A stretch of DNA of 64,000 nucleotides from Actinoplanes auranticolor (GTDB lineage Bacteria > Actinomycetota > Actinomycetes > Mycobacteriales > Micromonosporaceae): contig NZ_BOQL01000003.1 in assembly GCF_018332655.1 (NCBI RefSeq), positions 62,001 to 126,000 on the forward strand, written 5' to 3'. Of this stretch, positions 15,979 to 23,371 are shown one piece after another (position 1 is the first letter of the stretch; the number at the start of each line of letters is the position of its first letter). A program made the translations under genes and the position numbers. A model generated the notes under the pieces. That model saw only the letters and a program-made list of their open reading frames with translations. It did no database searches and had not been told where the DNA came from.

Positions 15979-16401
15979 ATGGCGAAGGGTGAGCAACTCC
16001 TGCGGGCGACCGGGTTGCGGGTCACGCGGCCCCGGGTGGCGGTGCTCGACGTGCTGACCCAGGGGGGCCACCTCGAGGTCGAGGAGATCACCCGCCAGGT
16101 GCGCGACCGCCTCGACTCGGTGTCCACCCAGGCCGTCTACGACGTGCTCGGCGCCCTGTCGCGGGCCGGGCTGGCCCGGCGGATCGAGCCGGCCGGCAGC
16201 CCCGCGCGGTTCGAGGCCCGGGTCGGCGACAACCACCATCACGTCGTCTGCCGCAGCTGCGGCACGATCGAGGACGTCGACTGCGCCATCGGCGAGCGGC
16301 CCTGCCTCGGCCCGAACGTCAGCCACGGCTTCGAGGTCGACGAGGCCGAGCTCACCTTCTGGGGCCTGTGCCCCGCCTGCCGGCCGGAACGTTCTGTCTG
16401 A
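15979..16401 (+). CDS. Fur family metalloregulator (FurA/PerR-like)
   Basis: 140 residues. The N-terminal winged helix runs to about residue 85 (TGLRVTRPRVAVLDVL and VSTQAVYDVLGALSRAGL). The dimerisation domain has the metal sequence DNHHHVVCRSCG and the zinc motif CPAC near the end, so both CxxC pairs of the structural zinc are present. It represses target genes when loaded with iron or another metal. In actinobacteria this branch (FurA/CatR) often controls a catalase-peroxidase gene, but here the downstream gene is an MpaB-type oxygenase 39 bases away. Translation from ATG 15979 is probably leaderless. Confidence 0.93.
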   Translation: MAKGEQLLRATGLRVTRPRVAVLDVLTQGGHLEVEEITRQVRDRLDSVSTQAVYDVLGALSRAGLARRIEPAGSPARFEARVGDNHHHVVCRSCGTIEDVDCAIGERPCLGPNVSHGFEVDEAELTFWGLCPACRPERSV

Positions 16402-16440
16402 ACCTGTTCAACTTCGCCTTTTGCGTGGCACGCTGGAGGC

Positions 16441-17301
16441 ATGGACAGCAGCCCGGACATCGGACTCTTCGGCCCGGATTCGGTCACGTGGAAAGTGCAC
16501 AACGAACCGATCGTGACCATGGGCGGCCTCCGCTCCCTCTACCTGCAGGCGCTGCACCCACGAGCGGTGGCGGCCGTCGCGCAGAACTCGGGCTACAAGG
16601 CGGATCCCTGGGGTCGCTTCAACCGGACCTCGGAGTACGTCGGCACGGTGCTCTACGGCAGCACCGACGAGGTGGAACGGGTCGCGAGCCGGATCAGGCG
16701 CATGCACTCCCGGATGACCGCGACCGACCCGCGCACCGGCGAGCGGTTCCGCATCGACGAGCCGGAGCTGCTGCGCTGGGTGCACGTCGCCGAGGTGGAG
16801 TCGTTCCTGTCCACCGCCCGCCGCGCCGGCCTGAAGCTCACCGACGAGGAGGTCGACGGCTACTACACCGAGCAGCTCAAGGCGGCCGAGCTGGTGGGCC
16901 TGGACCCGGCGACCGTCCCGGGCACGGCAGCCGAGGTGGCGGCCTACTACGAGGAGATGCGCCCGCAGCTGGGCATCACCCGCGAGGCCGCCGAGACGGC
17001 ACTCTTCCTCACCGTGCCGCCACTGCCCGATTTCTGGGGCAACCGCGCGCTGCGGCTCGGCCTGAACCTCGGACCGGCCCGCTGGGCCTACTTCGGCGTC
17101 GCGGGCACGGCAGTCGCCCTGCTGCCGGCCTGGGCCCGCAAGATGTACGGCGGCCTGGGCCTGCCCACCACGGACCTGTCCGCCGACCTCTCGGTGCGCG
17201 GCCTGCGTCTGCTGCTCGCCGGCGTCCTGGCCACCGTCCCGGAGCAGTACAAGATGGCTCCGCAACGCCGCGCGGCGCTGGAACGGGTCGGCCTAGCCTG
17301 A
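16441..17301 (+). CDS. DUF2236 (MpaB-type oxygenase) protein
   Basis: 286 residues, full length for the family. The N-terminal part carries MGGLRSLYLQALHPRAVAAVAQ and GYKADPWGRFNRTSEYVGTVLYG, followed by LRWVHVAEVESFL; these are hallmark stretches of DUF2236, which includes the MpaB/latex-clearing-protein-like oxygenases that bind haem b through histidines. Two histidines are in the expected places (LHPRA and WVHVAE). The substrate is unknown. It follows the Fur gene at 39 bases and likely shares its transcript. The last nine coding bases overlap the convergent nuclease gene. Confidence 0.88.
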   Translation: MDSSPDIGLFGPDSVTWKVHNEPIVTMGGLRSLYLQALHPRAVAAVAQNSGYKADPWGRFNRTSEYVGTVLYGSTDEVERVASRIRRMHSRMTATDPRTGERFRIDEPELLRWVHVAEVESFLSTARRAGLKLTDEEVDGYYTEQLKAAELVGLDPATVPGTAAEVAAYYEEMRPQLGITREAAETALFLTVPPLPDFWGNRALRLGLNLGPARWAYFGVAGTAVALLPAWARKMYGGLGLPTTDLSADLSVRGLRLLLAGVLATVPEQYKMAPQRRAALERVGLA

Positions 17302-18183
17302 CGCCCGTTCGAGGTGCTCGACCGCGGACCACGGCTCCTTGGCCGCGACCTGCTGCCCGGCCGGGCACGTACGCCGGAAGTCGCACCAGCCGCACAGGCT
17401 GCCCGGATTGGTGGGGAACTCGGCGTCGGGATCGGCCCCGGCCGCCACCGCCTTCTCCGCCGCGATGATGTCGCGGGCGGTGTCCTCCGCCCGCGCCACC
17501 TGCCGGGCCAGGGACTCCTCGGTGTGCTCGTGCACCGCGACCGTGCCCGTCGGCAGGTGGTGCAGCTCGACCCGGTGGCACGGCCGGCGGAACACCCGCT
17601 GCGCCGCGTACGCATAGAGCGCCAGCGCCTGTGATCCGCGGGCGTCGTCGGCGTCCAGCCCGGACCGGCCGGTCTTGTAGTCGACGATGACCGCCTCCGG
17701 CCCCTGCTCGCCCGGCCGGGAGTCGATGCGGTCGGCCCGGCCGTTGAAGGCCAGCACCGCCGTCTTGGTCGCCACCACCCGCTCCACGCCCAGCGGCTCG
17801 TCCAGCGGATCGAGGCCGGCCACATAAGTGTCGAGCCAGTCGAGGGACTTGCGGTACGCGATCCGCTCCTGCTCGACGTCGCGGTAGCCCTCGCGGACCC
17901 AGGTCGACTTGAGCAGGGTCGGCAGCGACTCGCGGACCCGCTTGTCCGGGGGCACGGCATACCAGTTCTTCAGGGCCGTGTGCACGCTCGCGCCCAGGGA
18001 GTTGTGCGCCCAGGGCGGCCCCTTCTGCGGGGACGGGCGGTCGACATAGGTGTAGCGGTAACGCCGGGGGCAGTCCGCATACGAGCCGAGCTTGCTCGGC
18101 GTGCAGACGAAGAGCCGCTCGGGCATGCCGGCGAAGCCCAACTGCTCGGGCACCGCGGCCGATCGGGGGGAAGTCCTGGGCAC
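17293..18183 (-). CDS. RecB-like PD-(D/E)XK nuclease with Fe-S cluster cysteines
   Basis: 296 residues. The start of the domain is TPSKLGSYADCPRRYRYTYV. The catalytic part is FNGRADRIDSRPG...VIVDYKTGRSGLD (GRADRID aspartate, then D-x-K). The end holds LCGWCDFRRTCPAG. With the cysteine of ADCPRRY this gives the four-cysteine pattern of the AddB/Cas4-type 4Fe-4S nuclease domain. No helicase domain is attached. Such stand-alone RecB-family exonucleases are common in actinobacteria and likely act in DNA repair. It overlaps the oxygenase gene tail-to-tail. Confidence 0.88.
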   Translation of the reverse strand: MPRTSPRSAAVPEQLGFAGMPERLFVCTPSKLGSYADCPRRYRYTYVDRPSPQKGPPWAHNSLGASVHTALKNWYAVPPDKRVRESLPTLLKSTWVREGYRDVEQERIAYRKSLDWLDTYVAGLDPLDEPLGVERVVATKTAVLAFNGRADRIDSRPGEQGPEAVIVDYKTGRSGLDADDARGSQALALYAYAAQRVFRRPCHRVELHHLPTGTVAVHEHTEESLARQVARAEDTARDIIAAEKAVAAGADPDAEFPTNPGSLCGWCDFRRTCPAGQQVAAKEPWSAVEHLERASG

Positions 18184-18215
18184 CCGGTAATCCTGCCAGC
18201 ACCCTGCGACAAGAA

Positions 18216-18833
18216 TCAGGCCGCGGCGGTGTACAACTCTACGAAGGCCGCCACCGCGTCCGCGATGAGCTGCACCGCGATGGCCGCCAGCAGCAGGCCG
18301 GCGATGCGGGTGAGCACCTCGATGCCGCCGGGGCGCAGCAGCTTGACGATGCCGCCGGAGAAGCGCAGCACCAGCCAGACCGTCATCATGACCGCGAGGA
18401 TGGCGAGGCCGATCACGGTGTAGTCGTTCAGCCCGTCCGCCCGCTGCACGAACAGCATGGTCGCGACGATCGCACCCGGTCCCGCCAGCAGCGGCGTGCC
18501 CAGCGGCACCAGCGCCACGTTGGTGGTGCCCCCCTGCGCGGACGGCTCGTCGGTCTTGCCGGTCAGCAGCTGCAACGCGACCAGGATCAGCAGCAGGCCG
18601 CCGGCACCCTGCAACGCCGGCAGCTGGACGTGCAGGTAGTCGAGCAGCGTCTGGCCGGCGACGGCGAAGATCACGATCACGCCGAGCGCCAGCAGCACCG
18701 CCTGCGTGCCGGCCCGGGTGCGCTCCTTGGCGGGCATCGCGCCCGTCAGGGCCAGGAACACCGGCACCATGCCCGGCGGGTCGACGATCACCAGGAGGGT
18801 CACGAAGACCTCGCCGAACAACTTCAGATTCAC
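18216..18833 (-). CDS. MarC family integral membrane protein
   Basis: 205 residues, the normal size. Six membrane helices; the first contains the family hallmark VTLLVIVDPPGMVPVFLALT. The middle has VPLGTPLLAGPGAIVATMLF, the second conserved half-repeat of MarC. The transported substrate is not established for this family, and its supposed role in multiple antibiotic resistance was withdrawn for E. coli MarC. It stands alone between the nuclease and the PHP protein on the same strand. Confidence 0.92.
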   Translation of the reverse strand: MNLKLFGEVFVTLLVIVDPPGMVPVFLALTGAMPAKERTRAGTQAVLLALGVIVIFAVAGQTLLDYLHVQLPALQGAGGLLLILVALQLLTGKTDEPSAQGGTTNVALVPLGTPLLAGPGAIVATMLFVQRADGLNDYTVIGLAILAVMMTVWLVLRFSGGIVKLLRPGGIEVLTRIAGLLLAAIAVQLIADAVAAFVELYTAAA

Positions 18834-18884
18834 GGGATCAACCTAGGCTCCCGTGCTCACCGATGCCCTGAACTGCGGCGACCG

Positions 18885-19736
18885 TCACCCCACCACGGGG
18901 ACGCCGGTCGCGGCGGCGACGATCTGCTCGTACGCCGAAGGGTCGGTGGTGAAGGCACCCAGCTGGACCGTCTTGTGCGTGCCGTGGAAGTCCGACGAGC
19001 CGGTGACGACCAGGCCGAGCTCCCCGGCCAGCGCGCGCACGTGCGCGCGCTGCGCGACCGTGTGGTCCTCGTGGTCGGCCTCCAGGCCGAACAGACCGGC
19101 CGCGGCGAGCTCGACGATCAGCTTGTCCGGTACGATCCGGCCGCGCACGGTTGCGTTCGGATGGGCGAAGACCGGCACTCCGCCGGCGGCCCGGACGGTC
19201 CGCACGGCCTCGAAAACATCAAGATCCGCTTTGGGTACGAAGTAGCGCGCGCCCAGCCACCGGGAGGCGAAGGCCTCGCTCGTGGTGCCGACCAGCCCGG
19301 CCCGGATCAGCGCCTGGGCGATGTGCGGGCGCCCCACCGAACCGCCGGCCGCGTACCCGCTGACCTCGGACCAGGTGATGTCCACACCGTCCGCGCGGAG
19401 CAGCTCGACGATCCGCTCGGCGCGCTGCTCACGATCGGTGCGCAGCCGGATCAGGTCGGCGGCCAGCACCGGGTGGTGCGGATCGAACAGGTATGCCAGC
19501 AGGTGCAGCGGGATCGCCGGCTCCACGCCGTACCACCGGCAGGAGAGCTCGGCGCCGCGGACCAGAGCCAGACCCGCCGGGCGCGCCGCCTCGGCCGCCG
19601 CCCAGCCACCCGTGGTGTCGTGATCCGTGATGGCCATCACGTCCAGGCCGGCCCGGGCGCCCGCGGCCACCAGTTCGGCCGGGGTCAGCGTGCCGTCGCT
19701 GGCGGTCGAATGGCAGTGCAGGTCGATTCTGGTCAC
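18885..19736 (-). CDS. PHP domain phosphoesterase (YciV/RnaAM-like)
   Basis: 283 residues. All metal-binding motifs are present: DLHCHSTASDG (5-15), ITDHDT, GAELSC, SVGRPHIAQAL, FAHPNA and SSDFHG. E. coli YciV (RnaAM/TrpH) degrades short RNA 5'-3' and hydrolyses 3',5'-nucleoside bisphosphates; this gene has the same length and motif order. It is probably cytoplasmic. The stop is 51 bases from the MarC start. Confidence 0.9.
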   Translation of the reverse strand: MTRIDLHCHSTASDGTLTPAELVAAGARAGLDVMAITDHDTTGGWAAAEAARPAGLALVRGAELSCRWYGVEPAIPLHLLAYLFDPHHPVLAADLIRLRTDREQRAERIVELLRADGVDITWSEVSGYAAGGSVGRPHIAQALIRAGLVGTTSEAFASRWLGARYFVPKADLDVFEAVRTVRAAGGVPVFAHPNATVRGRIVPDKLIVELAAAGLFGLEADHEDHTVAQRAHVRALAGELGLVVTGSSDFHGTHKTVQLGAFTTDPSAYEQIVAAATGVPVVG

Positions 19737-19778
19737 CCGGCGACGCTACCGGGTGGCCGCCACGGATCCTGCGGAGCG

Positions 19779-20642
19779 TCAGGCGTCGTCGCCCGAGTCA
19801 CCGTCCTTGCCCAACCGGGCCTCGACCGCCTGCGGCTCGTACATCTCCTCGACGACGCGCAGATACAGCTCGTTCGGGTTGGGCAGGTGCTTGACCTCGC
19901 GCAGCGCCTGGTCCTGGCCGGCCGACTCCAGCACGAACGTGCCGTAGCTGAGCATGCGGCCCAGGGCGGACTGCTCGTACTTCATGTCGGTGACCCGCAG
20001 CAGCGGCATCATGGCGACCTTGCGGGTGATGATGCCGTTGACCACCATGACCCGCTTGTTGGTCAGGATGAAGCGGTCGAAATACCAGTCGCCGACCTTC
20101 CAGGCGACCCAGCCCATCACGCCCAGCCAGATCAGCACGGCCGCGGTGACCAGGCCGTCGATCTCCTGACGGGTCAGGAAGCCGGCGAGGTAGCCGAGCA
20201 GCAGGGTCGAACCGATGCCGACCAGCAGCGGAGTGGACAGATGGATCCAGTGCCGCTTCCACTCGCCGCGGTAGCGCTCGGTCGGGAAGAGATAGCGGGA
20301 GACCAGTGTGGTCGGCTCGTCCTCCAGCGGCAGCACCCGCCGGGGTCCACCCGGGACACCGGAGCCGTCACCGGCGAGGCCCTGGAGCTCTTCCTCGGTG
20401 AAGACCGGGGCGTCGTACTCCCCCGGGTCCCGGTACTCCTCGTCGCGCGGGTCGCTCGCGTAGCCCGCGCTCGGCGAATAGCCGGTGTCGGGTGAATAGC
20501 CGGGACCGGCGGAGGCCACGCCCCGGCGATACTCGGGACCGTCGTCGTCGAACGCCGGATCGTTGTAGCCGAAGGTGTCGTCGTCGTCGCGAGGGCGGCG
20601 CGCACCCTCGTCTTCAGGTTGCCGCGGCTCGCCAGGACCCAT
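19779..20642 (-). CDS. PH-domain (bPH2) membrane protein with acidic N-terminal tail
   Basis: 287 residues. Residues 1-105 are very acidic with Tyr, Gly and Pro in repeats such as PGYSPDTGYSPSAGY. A membrane hairpin follows (WIHLSTPLLVGIGSTLLLGYL and LVTAAVLIWLGVMGWVAW). The bacterial PH domain has DRFILTNKRVMVVNGIITRKVAMMPL and TDMKYEQSALGRMLSYGTFVL, typical of the YdbS/DUF304 type. The function is unknown; other members are membrane-stress proteins. It shares a likely transcript with the 52-residue protein encoded nine bases upstream. Confidence 0.88.
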   Translation of the reverse strand: MGPGEPRQPEDEGARRPRDDDDTFGYNDPAFDDDGPEYRRGVASAGPGYSPDTGYSPSAGYASDPRDEEYRDPGEYDAPVFTEEELQGLAGDGSGVPGGPRRVLPLEDEPTTLVSRYLFPTERYRGEWKRHWIHLSTPLLVGIGSTLLLGYLAGFLTRQEIDGLVTAAVLIWLGVMGWVAWKVGDWYFDRFILTNKRVMVVNGIITRKVAMMPLLRVTDMKYEQSALGRMLSYGTFVLESAGQDQALREVKHLPNPNELYLRVVEEMYEPQAVEARLGKDGDSGDDA

Positions 20643-20651
20643 CAGGTGATG

Positions 20652-20810
20652 TTAAGCGACGAGGTTGGTGAAGAACGTTCCGAAACCACGGGCGATGTCC
20701 CCGATGGTGTCGCCCAGGGACTCGAACACCGCGGCGGCCGAGTTCGGGTTGAAGGCGATGAAGAAGATCAAGAATGCGATGCCAAGCCAGGTGAGAACCT
20801 TCTTGATCAT
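20652..20810 (-). CDS. Small single-helix membrane protein (52 residues)
   Basis: Reads MIKKVLTWLGIAFLIFFIAF, then a polar stretch with FESLGDTIGDIARGFGTFF. One membrane helix at the N-terminus is followed by an amphipathic helix. A very good ribosome site (GGAGGAGAAGG) lies 6-7 bases before the ATG. The stop is nine bases before the start of the PH-domain gene on the same strand, so both are probably made together. Function unknown. Confidence 0.72.
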   Translation of the reverse strand: MIKKVLTWLGIAFLIFFIAFNPNSAAAVFESLGDTIGDIARGFGTFFTNLVA

Positions 20811-20939
20811 GGCGGGCCTTCTCCTCCGTTGCGGGTGACGGTCATCGCCGCGGCAACACTCACGGTATCAGTTCAACTGCGCTCTGTGAACATTGTGCCC
20901 GAAAAGCCGATGGCGTTCCCGCAGGTCAGGCCTTCGAGT

Positions 20940-21608
20940 TCAGGCCTTGCCGTGCAGGTACGGGCTCGGCGCTCCGTACACGAGCTCGGGCGGCACCCCG
21001 TCGGACAGGTCGTGCAGGACGACATGCTCGGCCAGGAAGTAGCCCGCGCTTGCCGGCCACGCTACCGCATAGAGCCACATTCCTTTGGCTTCACTCACAT
21101 AGGCGCTGCGATCTTCCGGAGACTTCACACACCACAGTGGAGTGGGATGCCCGCCGACCTTGATCTTGGCATGCGGACCGGCGTGTCCACCCCGGTCACA
21201 CTCGCCCAGCGCCTCGGTGACCAGGTGCCCGGGGTCGATACCGGGGATGCCGGCGAAACGCGTCCCCAGACCCACGCCGGGCTGCTCGGCGATCAGCACG
21301 AGGTCGGCCGGGCCACCGCCGAGCGGGTCCGGGCCGCTGCAGGACAGAGCGGTCGCGCGGACGCCGGCACGATCGTCGCCCGCCCAGCCGACACCGGTGA
21401 CCATCCAGCCGGGCGGCAACGGCCACGGGCACCACAGCGGCATGTGGTCGATCGTGGGCGCGGTCCGGAGCCGCACACTGTCGAGGATCTCGGAGCTGAT
21501 GTGCTCCGCGACGTGGAAGGGAGCGACGTCGCCACAGTCGTCGCAGCGCCAATCACTGTGCATCAGGTCCGGCGGCCGGACCTGCGCAGCACAACGGGGG
21601 CAACTCAC
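20940..21608 (-). CDS. DUF6758 family zinc-ribbon protein
   Basis: About 222 residues. The N-terminus has SCPRCAAQVRPPDLMHSDW and RCDDCGDVAPFHVAE, so two CxxC pairs form a zinc ribbon. The rest is a unique actinobacterial domain with PLPPGWMVTGVGWAGD, a conserved stretch after ECDRGGH and the sequence KVGGHPTPLWCV. I recognise this as DUF6758, without known function. I place the start at the GTG at 21608 (GGTGGGT six bases upstream); a GTG four codons earlier is possible. Confidence 0.82.
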   Translation of the reverse strand: MSCPRCAAQVRPPDLMHSDWRCDDCGDVAPFHVAEHISSEILDSVRLRTAPTIDHMPLWCPWPLPPGWMVTGVGWAGDDRAGVRATALSCSGPDPLGGGPADLVLIAEQPGVGLGTRFAGIPGIDPGHLVTEALGECDRGGHAGPHAKIKVGGHPTPLWCVKSPEDRSAYVSEAKGMWLYAVAWPASAGYFLAEHVVLHDLSDGVPPELVYGAPSPYLHGKA

Positions 21609-21707
21609 TGTGACACCCACCCTCTTAAGGTGGGGCCCGGCAGGGTCGCCGTCAAGCGAATCGGCAGAACCGGGCCGACCCGTTCGCCCGCCCGCGGCCG
21701 GCGACGA

Positions 21708-22418
21708 TCACCCGGGCGGGGGACCCGCGTGGGCGCGCACCCAGGAATGCATCGCGATGCCGCTCGCCACGCCGGCGTTGATCGAGCGCGTGGAGCCGTA
21801 CTGGGCGATCGAGAACAACGCGCTGCACGCGGCGCGGGCGGCGTCGGAGAGCCCGGGTCCCTCCTGGCCGAAGATCAGGACGCACTCCCGTGGCAGGGTG
21901 ACCGTCTCCATCGCCCGCGAGCCCGGCAGATTGTCGATGCCGATGATCGGCAGCCCCGCGGCCGCGGCCCAGGCGGCGAACTCCTCGATCGTCGGGTGGT
22001 GCCGCACGTGCTGATAGCGATCGGTGACCATGGCGCCCCGCCGGTTCCACCGCCGCAGGCCGACGATGTGGACCTCCGCGGCGAGGAAGGCGTTGGCGTT
22101 GCGCACCACCGTGCCGATGTTGAAGTCGTGCTGCCAGTTCTCGATCGCCACGTGGAAGCCGTGCCGGCGCAGATCGAGGTCGGCCACGATGGCCTCCCGG
22201 CGCCAGTAGCGGTACCGGTCGACGACATTGCGCCGATCGCCCTGCGCGAGCAGCTCGGGGTCGTAATGATGGTCCCGGGGCCACTCGCCGGGCCAGGGAC
22301 CGACCCCGACCTCGAGCTCGGGCTCCGCCGGCGCGTCGGGCCCGGCCTGGCTCACGGGCTCAGCCGGGCCGGTGGACCGGACCGGGCCAACCGGCGTCGA
22401 GGACTCATCGGCGGTCAT
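21708..22418 (-). CDS. SpoU/TrmH family RNA 2'-O-methyltransferase
   Basis: 236 residues from the ATG at 22418; no clear ribosome site, so possibly leaderless. About 65 polar, Pro/Glu-rich residues precede the catalytic SPOUT domain. The domain has three knot motifs: NWQHDFNIGTVVRNANAF (motif 1 with N and R), LIFGQEGPGLS (motif 2) and STRSINAGVASGIAMHSW (motif 3). It should use SAM to methylate a ribose in tRNA or rRNA. Length and motif order are close to actinobacterial TrmH-like proteins; the target is not known. Confidence 0.88.
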   Translation of the reverse strand: MTADESSTPVGPVRSTGPAEPVSQAGPDAPAEPELEVGVGPWPGEWPRDHHYDPELLAQGDRRNVVDRYRYWRREAIVADLDLRRHGFHVAIENWQHDFNIGTVVRNANAFLAAEVHIVGLRRWNRRGAMVTDRYQHVRHHPTIEEFAAWAAAAGLPIIGIDNLPGSRAMETVTLPRECVLIFGQEGPGLSDAARAACSALFSIAQYGSTRSINAGVASGIAMHSWVRAHAGPPPG

Positions 22419-22562
22419 GGTGCAGGAGGCTAACCAGGGGCCCGCGGGCCGCACCTGGGGGGAGACGCAATGAGCGGCGGGGCCCTCCCCGGCACCCGCC
22501 GCCCACGCTCTGTTGAGGAAGAGTTTGCCTTACCCTCCGTATCCATGTGAAGGATTCCCAAC

Positions 22563-22578
22563 AGTGACCCACGTCACA
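22563..22578. promoter_or_regulatory. CRP-like binding site
   Basis: AGTGA-CCCACG-TCACA differs at one base from the CRP/GlxR consensus TGTGA-N6-TCACA. It lies in the AT-richer section 305 bases before the thioredoxin start and 145 bases before the minus-strand methyltransferase start. Confidence 0.45.
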
Positions 22579-22704
22579 TTTAACTTTGTTACCTATTACC
22601 TTCGGTGGTTACCTCGTCGTTATCGGGCTGCGATAGAGCACGTCCGGACCACCTATCGAGGCAGCTTGATGCGCAAACTGGACGACACCGGGTTGTTCAC
22701 AACT

Positions 22705-22716
22705 GAGAGCGCTCTC
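22705..22716. promoter_or_regulatory. Palindrome GAGAGCGCTCTC
   Basis: A perfect 12-bp palindrome with central CG, the shape of LacI/GalR-family operators (compare CebR-type GGGAGCGCTCCC). TACTTT and TTACGCT follow closely. The cognate regulator is not in the window. Confidence 0.35.
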
Positions 22717-22882
22717 CCTACTTTGGGTTACGCTGGGTAGCCCAAGGTCCACACCGCGGTCGCAAAAGGTGCCCCAGACCACGTGTCACCGGCGCCGGCG
22801 ACGGGAATCAGAGGGACCTGGAGCAGGTTGGACCGCACGTAGGCCAATTTCCCGTGGCCTTTTTCCCGTGGACGGAGAGATC

Positions 22883-23245
22883 ATGGCGACCGTTGCGCTG
22901 ACCACAGAGAATTTCGACGAGGTGACCGGCAAGGACGGCATCGTCCTGGTCGACTTCTGGGCCAGCTGGTGCGGGCCCTGCGTCCGCTTCGCGCCCACGT
23001 ACGAGCGCTCCTCGGAGAAGCACACCGAGATCACCTTCGGCAAGGTCGACACCGAGGCCCAGCAGGAGCTGGCCGCGAAGTTCGACATCCGCTCGATCCC
23101 GACGATCATGGCAGTGCGCGACGGCGTCATCGTCTTCTCGCAGCCCGGCGCCCTCCCCGAGTCCGCGCTGGAGTCCCTGATCGAGCAGGTCGAGAAGCTG
23201 GACATGGACGACGTGCGCAAGCAGCTGGCCGCGCACAACCACTGA
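22883..23245 (+). CDS. trxA: Thioredoxin
   Basis: 120 residues from an ATG shortly after GGACGGAGAG. The active site is WCGPC with cysteines 30 and 33, preceded by VLVDFWASW. The cis-proline loop reads SIPTIMAVRDG. After the fold there is a 20-residue charged tail ending AAHNH. It reduces protein disulfides together with thioredoxin reductase, which is not nearby. The frame is open upstream to 22769, but the ribosome site and the family start support 22883. Confidence 0.95.
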   Translation: MATVALTTENFDEVTGKDGIVLVDFWASWCGPCVRFAPTYERSSEKHTEITFGKVDTEAQQELAAKFDIRSIPTIMAVRDGVIVFSQPGALPESALESLIEQVEKLDMDDVRKQLAAHNH

Positions 23246-23260
23246 CCCGCGAGGTCACCG

Positions 23261-23289
23261 GCGCCGCGGACCCATCGGGTCCGCGGCGC
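23261..23289 (+). terminator. Terminator after the thioredoxin gene
   Basis: A perfect 13-bp stem (GCGCCGCGGACCC / GGGTCCGCGGCGC) with a three-base loop, 15 bases after the trxA stop. No long T-run follows, which is common in high-GC actinomycetes. Confidence 0.75.
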
Positions 23290-23346
23290 TTCCGCGTCGG
23301 GCCGACCTCTTTCCGGTACGGCTCGCCGGTCCGGGTAGACAGTGGA

Positions 23347-23362
23347 TCGAACATGTGTTCGA
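23347..23362 (+). promoter_or_regulatory. LexA SOS box
   Basis: TCGAAC-ATGT-GTTCGA is a perfect match to the actinobacterial LexA consensus TCGAAC-N4-GTTCGA. It ends nine bases before the start codon of the radical SAM gene. Rv2578c, the M. tuberculosis member of the same family, is a known LexA target. Confidence 0.9.
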
Positions 23363-23371
23363 ATCTTCGCC

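Larger units (their letters stand above)
22419..22882. other. AT-richer intergenic region before the thioredoxin gene
   Basis: 464 bases, with the central part (22513-22740) clearly less GC-rich than its surroundings and using T-rich words. It holds a CRP-like palindrome and a GAGAGCGCTCTC palindrome, listed apart. A frame of 58 codons (GTG 22564 to TAG 22740) has codon third positions unlike the rest of the window and no ribosome site at a good distance, so I do not call it a gene. The section 22741-22882 must contain the trxA leader. Confidence 0.5.

Noticed and set aside
22564..22740. 58-codon protein in the AT-richer region
   Set aside because: Codon use unlike neighbours, only a weak AAGGA site at a poor distance, overlap with a palindromic site.
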